DNA from: Botryllus schlosseri
Lineage: Eukaryota; Chordata; Ascidiacea; Stolidobranchia; Styelidae
Assembly (NCBI GenBank): GCA_000444245.1
Contig: ATSW01011233.1
Coordinates: forward strand, 1-29,187
Length of the DNA: 29,187 bases
Reading direction: 5' to 3'
Shown in pieces: positions 1 through 8,645 of the stretch. Every line of letters begins with the position of its first letter. Position 1 is the stretch's first letter. Made by a program: the position numbers and the translations under genes. The notes below the pieces were generated by a model. The model did no database searches. It saw nothing but the letters and a program-made list of their open reading frames with translations, and was not told where the DNA came from.

Positions 1-339
1 CGATGTGAATATACATCTAGTGATAAGGGCTAGGCATTCGATTCCTAGTATAGTATTCGAACACCGCATGTCATGATGTCAAAACAATGATAATGACTTT
101 AAAAGCTCAAATAAGTAACTTTTTGCGACCACAAGGACAATAATAGTAGTAACACCTCATCCAAAATAGTGTCGCGATTCTGCACCATCACTATTGCATA
201 GCGCTTAGGCGCCATTGTAAGGTCGATCACTACTGGGTAAAAATGCCGTTTCCTGGATATTCGCAAGATGACGCAGTCAATCTCGGAGTATTGTGAATTA
301 TTAGATCCCTATCCGCCCGATAATGATGGCCAGACTTAC
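1..339. other. Integrin alpha intron 3 (partial), no recognisable exon
   Basis: This stretch follows the exon 3 splice donor of the minus-strand integrin gene. I looked on the minus strand for a continuation of blade 2 (the next conserved motif would be a C-x-x-G-F/M-S-A type segment) and found none. The next coding exon therefore probably lies beyond the left edge of the window. No repeat was recognised here. Confidence 0.5.
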
Positions 340-457
340 GATTACTGGCTTGCTTGGAATTTTTACTCCACGATGCTCCGAAGTCCATGCTGCTAAAGCA
401 AGTGCCCTGAGCCAGGTAGTTGGAGCTGCAGTTTCGCAAGAGCGTGGGCGCACAGAC
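340..457 (-). CDS. Integrin alpha subunit, coding exon 3 (beta-propeller blade 2)
   Basis: This exon reads 39 codons beginning VCAPTLLRNC and including GTCF, then one spare base. In integrin alpha chains a (V)VCAxR/P segment followed some 15-30 residues later by GxC(Y/F) is the standard blade 2 signature (for example VCAHRY...GKCY). The Asn-Cys-Ser after the motif is an N-glycosylation sequon. The exon starts after an AG acceptor (bases 459-458) preceded by a T-rich tract and ends at a consensus GTAAGT donor (339-334). Its start is phase 0, which fits the phase 0 end of the exon at 884-1133, so the join reads ...RDAV-VCAP... without a break. The loop between VCAP and GTCF is short and carries an extra cysteine. 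The gene continues off the left edge. Confidence 0.88.
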
Positions 458-883
458 CTTCGAATCAAATGGAAATTTTGTATTAACAAGCCATAGGCTT
501 GAAGACGAAGTATGGTATGTACTCGGAACATCAATAAGGACTAATTTGGGGCTAACAAGGTCATTGGAACATATATTTCCCTTTTCCCCACGACTGTGTT
601 TTGATTAAGCCACCCTTCTTGCAGATATTTAATACCATCGCACCATCATAACTATAACAGCAACTTCTGTCGTGAGACTCACGGATATCTAGATATCCCT
701 GGTGATACTTCACATGTTTTCATATGGAAATATTGGATAATAGATTTAGACTAGTATAGATAGTATTAATATATAGTATCCTCTAAAATTACCAAAAGGT
801 AGAAGATAAGTAACCCATGCGCTACACACACCACTTTATTTTGTCATATTATGAGCGCTTTCGATTAAATAAATTCTACTTAC
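458..883 (-). other. Integrin alpha intron 2
   Basis: A 426-base intron bounded on the minus strand by a GTAAGT donor (883-878) and a TTCGAAG acceptor (ending at 458). It is AT-rich and I see no repeat or other feature in it. Open frames here are shadows. Confidence 0.8.
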
Positions 884-1133
884 GACCGCATCCCGTTCGT
901 TCGTTTGGAAACGTGATTTCACGAGAGTAGCTCCGACAGACTCCCCCGAAGTCATCAAGGTCGGATCTCTTGGGTGGTCAGAAGACGGACTCACTGACTT
1001 ACAGACGGGCTCTTTTAAAGACACTGGGAAATCGCAAGCGAAGACATCGCCCGGTTTGTTTGTTTGGCGTTGGAAGGAGGGAAACTTAGCGGTGACGTCT
1101 GTTGTCGATTGCTTCGGAGAACCGATCAGAAAT
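884..1133 (-). CDS. Integrin alpha subunit, coding exon 2 (beta-propeller blades 1-2)
   Basis: The exon supplies one base to a split codon, then 83 codons. It opens with FLIGSPK, the FG-GAP 'xxVGAPxA' strand of blade 1. About 20 residues on comes GDVFAC, matching the conserved G-x-V-(Y/F)-x-C strand, and then a second cysteine (EPVCKS) expected for the blade 1 disulphide. ESVGATLV matches the xWLGxTV strand opening blade 2. The order and spacing are those of integrin alpha N-termini (FG...LVGAP...GAVYLC...C...WLG...VCA). The acceptor is a strong pyrimidine-rich TTCCCAG, just above base 1133, and the donor is GTAAGT at 883-878. Exon 1 leaves two bases (AC) and this exon starts with A, giving ACA (Thr) at the join. 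Blade loops are diverged, so the specific alpha class (RGD, laminin or other) cannot be assigned. Confidence 0.93.
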
Positions 1134-1324
1134 CTGGGAACAGATGGACATTGGACATCGTTAGTACTGCGATAATTAATTTCGTTTATTTATGTCGTGG
1201 TAGCTTGCTAGCTTCATAGCCTAATGAAAACGTGGTATTCCTAAGTCGGTATATCCATTAACTGAAGGTTGCCAAGTCCTCGTTAGGTACATGCTTATAG
1301 TTAGCTATAGTAAATCGTCAGTCA

Positions 1325-2053
1325 TTCTCTTAATGGAGCACTGCACTCTAAAAATGATGTGGTCTCAAATTGAAGGGTGAAACGAAAAAAAAATTGGCCG
1401 CAGCCGTTTGCTTCAGAACGCCACCGTAATGGAGCTGCAATGTATTGAAATTTCCAGAAACACATCACGCTCCAGCAGTCACGCAGAGATCGAACTTTAT
1501 ATAGTTGTCAATCAATCAATCAGGTTTATTAATATTTTCACCGTTTCAAAACATCACAAGACTGCGATACAATGAAAAGATAGGAAGGTGTCGAAACAAC
1601 TTGGAGTAGCCATTAAGATCAGACACCCACCTTAGCCTAGGCGAAGTAAATAAGAGGCATGCACAGTTGCACACTGAATGAAAAGTAGGCTAATGCAGAG
1701 AATATAAGACGCAAGCGACAAAATGAGGTGGCATGTGGCGTACACGACAGAAATAGAATACACTAGGCCCGATTTTGACATAAATCTACTGACTGAATAT
1801 CTTCCGTTGAACGCGGTATCTAAACCACCTTGGCGTGTACGATATATTTCCTTCATAACATCGGCTGACAACTATATAAAGTTCGATCTCTGCGTGAGTG
1901 CTGGAGCGTGATGTGTTTGTGGAAATTTCAATACGTTGCAGCTCCATTACGGTGGCGTTCTGAAGCAAACGGCTGCAGCCAAAATTATTTTTTTTCGTTT
2001 TATCCTTCAATTCGAGACCACATCATTTTTAGAGTTCAGTGCCCCTTTAAGAA
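1325..2053. mobile_element. Fold-back (long terminal inverted repeat) DNA element
   Basis: Bases 1325-1508 and 1867-2053 are inverted copies of one another, roughly 90-95% alike by eye. The outer ends read TTCTCTTAATGGAGCACTGC on the left and, reverse complemented, ATTCTTAAAGGGGCACTGAA on the right. Both arms contain the same block around CAGAACGCCACCGTAATGG and end inward at GATCGAACTTTATATAGTTG. The 358-base centre is unique apart from a nested LINE tail. There is no transposase and no clear target duplication. It lies in integrin intron 1. Family unknown; a MITE or fold-back element is the best description. Confidence 0.85.
1521..1631 (-). mobile_element. LINE-like 3' tail, nested in the fold-back element
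   Basis: About 110 bases closely matching 28579-28690 in the same orientation, and the plus-strand copies near 4229, 7340 and 25180 in reverse. The core is TTTCAAAACATCACAAGACTGCGATACAATG followed by AAAAGATAGGAAGG, given here in two parts. Read on the minus strand it ends near ATTAATAAA, consistent with a retrotransposed 3' end. A CAATCAATCAAT run abuts it. It sits in the loop between the fold-back arms, so it either inserted after the element formed or was carried inside it. Confidence 0.75.
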
Positions 2054-3589
2054 TAGTTGCCTTTACCGGCGTTGTTGCTGCGTATCACTGCAAAATGCAG
2101 ATAATTTATAAATATAAGATGACATAGTGAATATCTCTTAATAGGTCAATAGTTCATGCAGGGCCCTATAAATTGATTGATTGATTTCAAATCATGGTGC
2201 CAAAGCTTCCTCGTGCTAGAGGTGGCACCAATATGTAGTAGCACAACACTTGAAATATTGAGTCGCTAAATGGCTACCCCAAAAACGATATTCAAGACTA
2301 TAATGCATAAATCTACCCGGACGTATAAACGTGATGCCATTGGCGTGATAAACGAGTATTGGCCCTGCCATTATTACCATGACAAATTGCATCTCGTCTA
2401 TTAATGTCTACTGAGGTGTCATATTACAGAAATGATAGAAGGGATGTTTTGATGTACACAGTTCATATACTGTCACAAGCAAATTGTCGCGTATTTCACA
2501 ATAGAACAAGATTTTTTCGGGCTCCGTATTACATGATTGCCGACGACAGGAATGTACAGCTGCACAATGCACAAGATGACCAGATGTAGGATGCACATGG
2601 CCGTGAAACCGGGGGCCACACTAAGGATATCTATACTCGTTGCAAGACCCGTCATCTCGTTAGGAATTAATAACGGTGATGGCGAGCATTATCATTAAAA
2701 TCGTGAGTACCGCAATGCAAATAGTGTTTATAGCGTGAACACATCTTTCAGTATATCGAATATATTTTGTGAAAATATTCCTGTGCGAAGTCAACCTTTG
2801 CAGCGTGTATATTTTTGTGATTTTTGCGTTCTATGGGCCCTTCTTTCAGCCAACTTGTACTCAACTCGAACCTTCCATACCAAGCCAAGTTAGTGGGCCT
2901 CACCTAGTTCCTTTGAGGCCGCATTTGCACACCCAGAACCTACACGGCCTTGCTAATAAACTGAAAGTATATTCGTAGTCCTTATCATCGAATCCTTATT
3001 ATTAGAATCTCTTTCTTGTATGGTCAAGTTGTCAGGTCACTGCGTAATAGTAATGTCTTGTTGAATTCATTCTTTTAAAGAACATCGTAGATACGTGTAT
3101 GCAGCGGAAATAGCCAAATCAATAGGTGGATTATCCGAAGAACTACGATTGTAACCACTGATATGAACCAAAACTATTTATGAAACGGTAGGTAACGATT
3201 CACGAATAGACAAGGAAGTCCGTCACTTTCGATTTATTACAGAGCATGGGCCTACGCATTTAGATTCGCGGTACAGGATAGTGATTCTCAACTGCAGTTA
3301 CGCTATTCGGAGAAAAGCAAACCATGTTATAAACCAATACTAACAATTGTCACCTCACAATTTTCATACGCATCAAGTCAGTGACGTAAGGCTAAAAGCG
3401 TGTGTGTGGTGATCATGTCGGGCCGGGACTCCTTTTTGTCGAAATACCATAAGATTTATGCCATCAGGGGGACGGTTTCGCCAGAGTATATTTTCTCATG
3501 ATTTGATCCATGACTTCATATATAGTATTTGCGACATTACATACCCACAATTGATATGAAATGATACTTTAAGCGTTGGCACGCATATG

Positions 3590-4117
3590 CAGGGTTGTAA
3601 TGCCTCGAGTGACGATTTTCTGATGACTCGACTCGACTCGAGTCAATCTGTGTATTGACTCGACTTGGACTCGAGTCCTTGCGCATGACTCGAACCAAGT
3701 TTTATGACTCGAGACTTAGACGGCCAAGACCGACATTTCATTGTAATTTCGAAGAATAGTAAAGTAACCACCCTATTGGGATTTCGTTTATTGGTACTGG
3801 TACTTGAACATGCGACCAGAAAGTGCTGAAAGTGAGGGAAATGAGTATATTATAAATGCGAATCATTTGATATCACCAAACAGAGTTATAAAAAGGGGGT
3901 TTAACAAAACTTTAACTGGAAACTGAGCAGTCAACACAATGGCTTGGACTCGGACTCGAGTCATAATACCATGACTCGGACTCGACCCTCTGCTCGATGA
4001 CTTGGACTCGGACTTGACTCGGTGGTGAATTGAAAATGACTCGACTTGACTCGAGTCAAAACTATAAAATTGAGATTGACTTGTGACTTGGAGCCTTGTG
4101 ACTTGGTTATAATTATG
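3590..4117. mobile_element. Non-autonomous hAT-like element with GACTCGAGTC motif clusters
   Basis: The left end is CAGGGTTGTAATGCCTCGAG. The right end is GACTTGGTTATAATTATG, and the better preserved second copy (to 26777) ends GGTTACAACCCTG, the inverse of the left end. Both subterminal regions are crowded with GACTCG/CGAGTC palindromic motifs (about 3600-3720 and 3950-4100), the kind of arrangement seen where a transposase binds. The flanks CGCATATG and CTCATACT match at only 5 of 8 positions, so the target duplication is decayed. It codes for nothing recognisable and lies in integrin intron 1. Confidence 0.75.
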
Positions 4118-4228
4118 CTCATACTTAATCCACCAATCACACGCTCTGTAAATTACAACTTCCGTAAACATAACATTAATTGACAGTCAATATATTATGT
4201 GTAGTGGATGGTTGTTCATCCCATTTAA

Positions 4229-4345
4229 TGATGACTTCTGATTTCTGATTTCGAAGACTACTCCTAGTAGTTTCGACACCTTCCTATCTTTCATTGTATC
4301 GCAGTCTTGAGGTGTATCGAAATGATGAAATTTTTAGCAATAAAT
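4229..4345 (+). mobile_element. LINE-like 3' tail
   Basis: This matches the reverse complement of 1521-1631 and 28579-28690. Shared blocks include GACTACTCC, CACCTTCCTATCTTTCATTG and TCGCAGTCTTGAGGTGT, and it ends near TTAGCAATAAA. It is a short, 5'-truncated copy in integrin intron 1. Confidence 0.7.
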
Positions 4346-4800
4346 TGAATTGACTCGCATTCTTACTTTTAGAAGAACAGAAAATGATTCGTTCGAATCG
4401 AAGCCATGTGAAATAGTATTTTAGTCGATTTGTAATATCATATATCCATAATGTATAAGGGTAGATGATAATCAATTGCATCACATCACTCTATCTCGCG
4501 ATTTTAAGATTCATACTATCATTTCGAAGTTTTGCGCTGATTACTTGACGTATATAGTTGATGGTCAAGAACGCGAAATCAGAGCGTTTCAAATGCAGTA
4601 TAGGCTACATCTATAATTTGATATCCACACGCAAGGATTTTGTCAATGTGTTTGAGGCCACTCACAAATCGAAGTAATCCTGATCTGCATCGACCAAATG
4701 AAGTTACGGGAATATCATCGGCTCACGTCTATAGTTATATAGTATCTCGTTTGCTGGAAAATCTGATTAAAGTTTCATTAAAAAGCTGTAAGACACTCAC

Positions 4801-5033
4801 GTTACTTTCGGTGTTCCACTCTTCGGCGCTGGGCTCCATACAAAGTCATGTCCAAAGTGATGCACCTCATCCGAGTTACCAGGTGATATTGTATTAGGAT
4901 TCGTAATTAAGTAATTATCAGTTGTGATAACATTGTAGCATTCTTCGCAGGGCAGGAAGCAGAACACAGTAGCTAGAGAGAACAGCACATATCTCCTGTT
5001 CTTGATCAGGCAAGCTCCCATGTGGCTTGTCAT
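4801..5033 (-). CDS. Integrin alpha subunit, coding exon 1 (signal peptide and start of propeller)
   Basis: The exon encodes 77 residues plus two spare bases. It opens MTSHMGACL, then a basic stretch (KNRR, residues 11-14) and a hydrophobic core YVLFSLATVFCFLPC (15-29), a classic signal peptide with likely cleavage near residue 32. The mature part begins YNVITTDNYL, where integrin alpha chains usually have FNLD, and reaches HHFGHDFVW (58-66), the FG of the first FG-GAP strand. The donor GTGAGT follows base 4801 on the minus strand. Met5 (5021) is an alternative start with G at +4. The frame stays open upstream of 5033, and a TTTCTACAG acceptor-like sequence near 5050-5058 suggests the exon may begin there after a 5' UTR intron. 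The mature chain would be a type I membrane adhesion receptor that pairs with an integrin beta subunit. Confidence 0.9.
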
Positions 5034-5551
5034 ATTAGATCCTATACACTCTGTAGAAACGGTAAATAGTTTGGTTGGGTTATGAAAATCCCTAATACTT
5101 TGATAAAGTGACAGCGAGTTTAAATTATCCTAGTAGACACTATCCCTAAAGTTCTGCACTTGGACTCAATAGAGCTATTATTTTTGTATTCTATGCACAA
5201 GTGTCAATGAAGTTGCCACATGTCTGGTAACATATCTCTGACCGATTCGATTAACTTCGATTAACTGGCAAGCTACGAATGCCAGAAATGCAAATGTCCA
5301 TCGCTTCCAGACTCCGTGAGTGTGGAACCTGTACCTTTAGCCTGATATATCTTACATATAGGTCAATACCATGTCATGACTAAATGCCATCTTCTCGGAA
5401 ATGAATGTTGTAGACCTTATGACTGTTTATAGCCTGCCACTCGCAGTATTATAAATGAATCCTGCACTATGCGTAATCAAGGACATCAAGTGCAATGAAC
5501 CGTTCGTGATTGCTTCAGAATATATACGCTGGTGAATATCCTAGTAGATAA

Positions 5552-5779
5552 ATATTGAAGAGAGAAACGGCTCTGGCGGTAATCAACGAGTTATCGAAAG
5601 ATTCGGATCGATTCAGATGGAGAGCATATAAGAAATCGCATTTTCCGTTGATCGCCCGAGAGTACATAATCAATTCCGTAATGACAAATCCATCACAAAG
5701 ATCATCAACTGCCATAACTCAGACGCCCAGCCGTGTGACGTGTCGCAATATGTTTGTATTTTTTGGAATCGTTAACTAA
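5552..5779 (+). other. Open stretch with coding-like composition, unidentified
   Basis: An open frame of about 75 codons reading KRETALAVINELSKDSDRF and then RWRAYKKSHFPLIAREYI. The composition is mixed and protein-like (Trp, Arg, Lys, Tyr in amphipathic order) and unlike the low-complexity shadows elsewhere. There is no ATG at its start and an in-frame stop lies just upstream, so it would have to be an internal exon. The only nearby acceptor (TTGAAG, ending at 5560) is weak and no good donor follows. I do not recognise a family. It may be chance or a decayed gene fragment. Confidence 0.2.
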
Positions 5780-5802
5780 TTTAACGCGGGCGCGGTCACG
5801 TA

Positions 5803-6018
5803 TTGAAATACCGTGTCGAAATTATAGGAGTTCAAACCAGTGTGCCGAAATACGTAGACTTAACATGTGGTAGACCCGGCGGATGTTTGGATTATAGTTT
5901 GGTGCGGTTCCTTCAAAATTGTCAAGACTGTGGGTTAGGTGTAAATGGTGTGATAAATGACGACGTTTTGGGAATGACTGGCAATATACTGCAGAAGTTC
6001 ACCATTCGGATAAGATAA
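5803..6018 (+). other. Open stretch, unidentified
   Basis: About 72 codons open, including YVDLTCGRPGGCLDYSLVRF and NCQDCGLG, with several cysteines. A possible donor, TTAG/GTGTAA, lies near 5939. There is no convincing start or acceptor, and no family is recognised. It is listed only because it falls between two other coding-like stretches on the same strand. Confidence 0.15.
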
Positions 6019-6086
6019 AATATGTCACAGGCATGGATATATGAAGTTTGTATTAGTTATGTAGTAGTCAATAAAGCTAGATATAA

Positions 6087-6366
6087 TCACGCCTCGACAC
6101 TAAAGCCAATGACGGTTCGCTGCCAAACGTTGTCAAGCGATTATCTAGACCTGCCCGGATAAAGACTCGATCGAGTTGGCGCGGATTTACGATTTCGGTT
6201 CTGCCCTACATCTATCTAAGTCATGACCACGACTTTAGGTGGCTTTCCAAGCCGTACAAGCGACCCGGATTTTCGATTTCTGTTTCGGATATCGATGAAC
6301 CTGTGGAGAAGGCGCAAACGTCCGCTTTGAGTGAACTTTGGAATTATTGTGGTAATTGCCTTTGAA
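6087..6366 (+). other. Coding-like open stretch with an internal repeat, unidentified
   Basis: An uninterrupted 92-codon frame without any Met, so it is missed by start-based gene calling. It reads ...VKRLSRPARIKTRSSWRGFT, ISVLPYIYLSHDHDFRWL, SKPYKRPGFSISVSDIDE, PVEKAQTSALSELWNYCG. The first part (LSRP...R...GFTISV) and the second (LSKP..KR.GFSISV) resemble each other, as if a short unit had duplicated. A good donor (TGTG/GTAATT) follows base 6351. Possible acceptors lie near 6105 (CACTAAAG) and, internally, near 6237 (GACTTTAG). I cannot name a family. It could be an exon of an uncharacterised gene in the spacer, or chance. Confidence 0.3.
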
Positions 6367-7009
6367 CACAGACTCTAAACCGTCACCAATCGACAATTTC
6401 TACCAAGCTTTGTTGTTTACTCGTAGCTATAATGTGGCGGTTTTTTATCTAGGTTTGTGACATCGCTTTGCAAAACAGCGAGTCCCACATTAATTCCCCA
6501 AGACACTTCACTGGTATCGGTAGGAATGGTGTTAAAACTCAGGTTTCGGCCGCATATACTTGATATATTATTTGAAGGGTCAAGTTTACCAGTACCACGA
6601 TTCGCGCGTGAACACCGTTGCCGAGGGACCTTCATGTCTACTAAACTTCGTTATAGAAATCAATATTGCGCTCGACTATACTGATTACATATGGAGATTT
6701 CCCTTGTTATAGAGCTCCCACGAAAGAAATATCTCATTAGCTGGCATTATTTCTACTACGGTTGATGGTGACTCGCAATTCCTGCTTTGGTCGCCAGCAT
6801 TCGGAAGTCTTTGAATTCAGAGGTCACTGGGTTGGGAGAAGAATTCCACTGCGTTTGTCACTGTGGGGCATTGTTGAGACAGAATATATTACAATTTTCT
6901 CCCAAATGCACGTATTTCGACCTGATTGTCCCCACTTTTAGCTTTCATAGTGAGTGAACTGTGCATATTGTTTTGGAAAATAAGTTGGCTGTAGGCTATA
7001 CAGTGTTTA

Positions 7010-7445
7010 GTGTATGTATATGTATGCGGGCATTACCGGTCCACCCACATCGCTCTATCAAGTACGACAGACAACGACTGTGGGACAATATTTCGCTCAC
7101 AATCAGACATCCTCGAGCATGTCCTTGTCCATTGTCCACATTTAAGTCAAAATACAAGCAGATCATTCCAAATGTATACTATAGTCTGCGCTCAATATCA
7201 CCAGACCACGATCTGACATATGTAATTTGCCTACCAACACATGCCACTTAATTTTCGTCGCTTGTCCTTTTTGTGATATGTTTTCTTCTGTTACTTTTAA
7301 TGTAGCATTGTACAGTCCTCCTATTTACAGTATATGTTCTCACTAAAGGTGAGTGTTTCATTGAAAGGCTGCTCCAAGTCGTTTCGAGTCCTTCCTACCT
7401 TTTCATTTTACAGCAATTCTGTGCAGTTGCGAAATGATGAACTTG
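7010..7445 (+). mobile_element. 5'-truncated LINE (non-LTR retrotransposon) 3' end
   Basis: One frame reads DCGTIFRSQSDILEHVLVHC followed by PHLSQ. This is the C-terminal C...EHVLxHCP pattern found after the reverse transcriptase in many LINE ORF2 proteins. Downstream, about 7255-7445 matches the dispersed 3' tail seen at 1521, 4229, 25100-25290 and 28579: CGCTTGTCCTTTT, then CTCCAAGTCGTTTCGAG, CCTTCCTACC, GAAATGATGAA. This links the tail family to a LINE. The coding part is only a fragment, truncated at its 5' end. Confidence 0.65.
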
Positions 7446-8617
7446 TAATGACATACTGAAGACAACGTCGCAATATCGTGGCCAAGTTCTGGCGGGTTCA
7501 GTACGCCTATATGATATAGTATCGATAACTCTGACTTTGCTCTGACTGACTGACAATACTCTGACACTTTCTGCTTCTCTCTACGACCGCTAACTGCATC
7601 ACGAATGACGAGAGCAAAGCCCGCTGCTAACAATGAAACCGTTCGCGATAGCAGCGAGACACCGACTAGTTTTTTATTTTATTTTGATTTCGTGCGCATC
7701 AAATTGAACACGACCGAAAATGATACCGCCAATTTGTTTTTAAGACTTGACACACTTCCATGAATTGCCCGCGTTGTGCGATGTGATGACGAGTTGTTCT
7801 GTCGAAATATATATATGTACCGTTATAGTAAGTGAATGCTAATTACAGGGAAAATCCGTTCGTTAGGTTTGGAATTATATCTGTAAGATAGCCATGTCAA
7901 TTCAAAATCAGTTCTCCGAGGTTTAAATCTCAGTTTGTGATGTACATAATAATCAAGCGTAGGCCTATGTAAGTTTGTCTCTTATTGATCGGATATTGTA
8001 CATGTGCAATTGTACATATCCGGAAGTACTATTAGGAACGCAAGCAATAGGCTATTTGCTGGACCTCGATCACGTGACTAGATACGCATAGCAACCAGAA
8101 ATTGGTTAGCACGCTACTTTCTCGCGCACCTGCTTCAGTGCTAAATATCGCATAGTGTACTGTTGATTTCTGGTTGTAAACGTTTCGGAAATTTGTTGTA
8201 GAAGTCATCAGAGATTTACCTATGCTAGATGTCAATCCTGTACAAAGCATTTAGAATGATATCGTCAGAATTACGCAGAAATCCCTCGGTAACGTAGCCG
8301 TGTTTCGGATATAGTATATTATCGTTTTCGGGATGTAAACATTTTATAATAGTGCCATGGAAATGTGCAAGGATTCAAATGTGTTGGATGTCTTTGACCT
8401 GTTCCGCAAGAGTAATTCTAGCCACGGCAGTAGATATATTGAAAAAAATCGAGCACTTGCCAAACCCTGCCTGTATTATTGAATAATTGCGGGGAATATC
8501 AAGCAAATTGTTATTTAACAGAGATCAGTCTACCATCGATGCATCCTCTGATTGTGTCATGTTGTAATATTTCTTGACCACAAGTACAAAAGCCATTGTT
8601 TCTCGGATCCATAAAGT

Positions 8618-8645
8618 ATGGGTCGCGCAGGGTATAGATTTGGTC
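8618..8645 (+). CDS. NR2E1: Candidate first coding exon of the NR2E1-like gene
   Basis: The zinc-finger exon at 15797 needs an upstream exon that leaves one base. Here ATG (A at -3, G at +4, in-frame TAA two codons upstream) opens nine codons, MGRAGYRFG, then C, followed by GTGAGT, a consensus donor. Joining C to GA gives Arg, so the protein would start MGRAGYRFG-R-RILDV. That puts ten residues before RILD, against nine in human TLX as I remember it (MSKPAGSTS-RILD). Phase, donor, start context and length agree, but a nine-codon exon can arise by chance and the implied intron is 7.2 kb. Other first exons are possible. Confidence 0.35.

Larger units (their letters stand above)
1134..4800 (-). 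other. Integrin alpha intron 1
   Basis: A 3,667-base intron. The donor is GTGAGT just below base 4801 and the acceptor TTCCCAG ends at 1134 (minus strand). It holds a fold-back element (1325-2053) with a nested LINE tail, a hAT-like element (3590-4117) and a LINE tail (about 4229-4345). I recognise nothing in 2054-3589 or 4346-4800 apart from AT-rich DNA. Confidence 0.75.
5034..8617. other. Spacer between the divergent integrin and nuclear-receptor genes
   Basis: About 3.6 kb that should contain the integrin promoter, and perhaps the nuclear-receptor promoter if the candidate first exon at 8618 is right. I see no convincing TATA box or CpG-dense promoter. It contains three unassigned open stretches (5552-6366) and a LINE 3' end (7010-7445). 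Nothing is recognised in 6367-7009 or 7446-8617. Confidence 0.5.

Noticed and set aside
3863-4171. Minus-strand 102-codon frame
   Set aside because: It lies within the GACTCGAGTC hAT-like element and its Ser-rich reading comes from the motif array.
6417-6684. Overlapping open frames on both strands
   Set aside because: Both strands look equally open and neither has convincing splice sites or a recognised motif.
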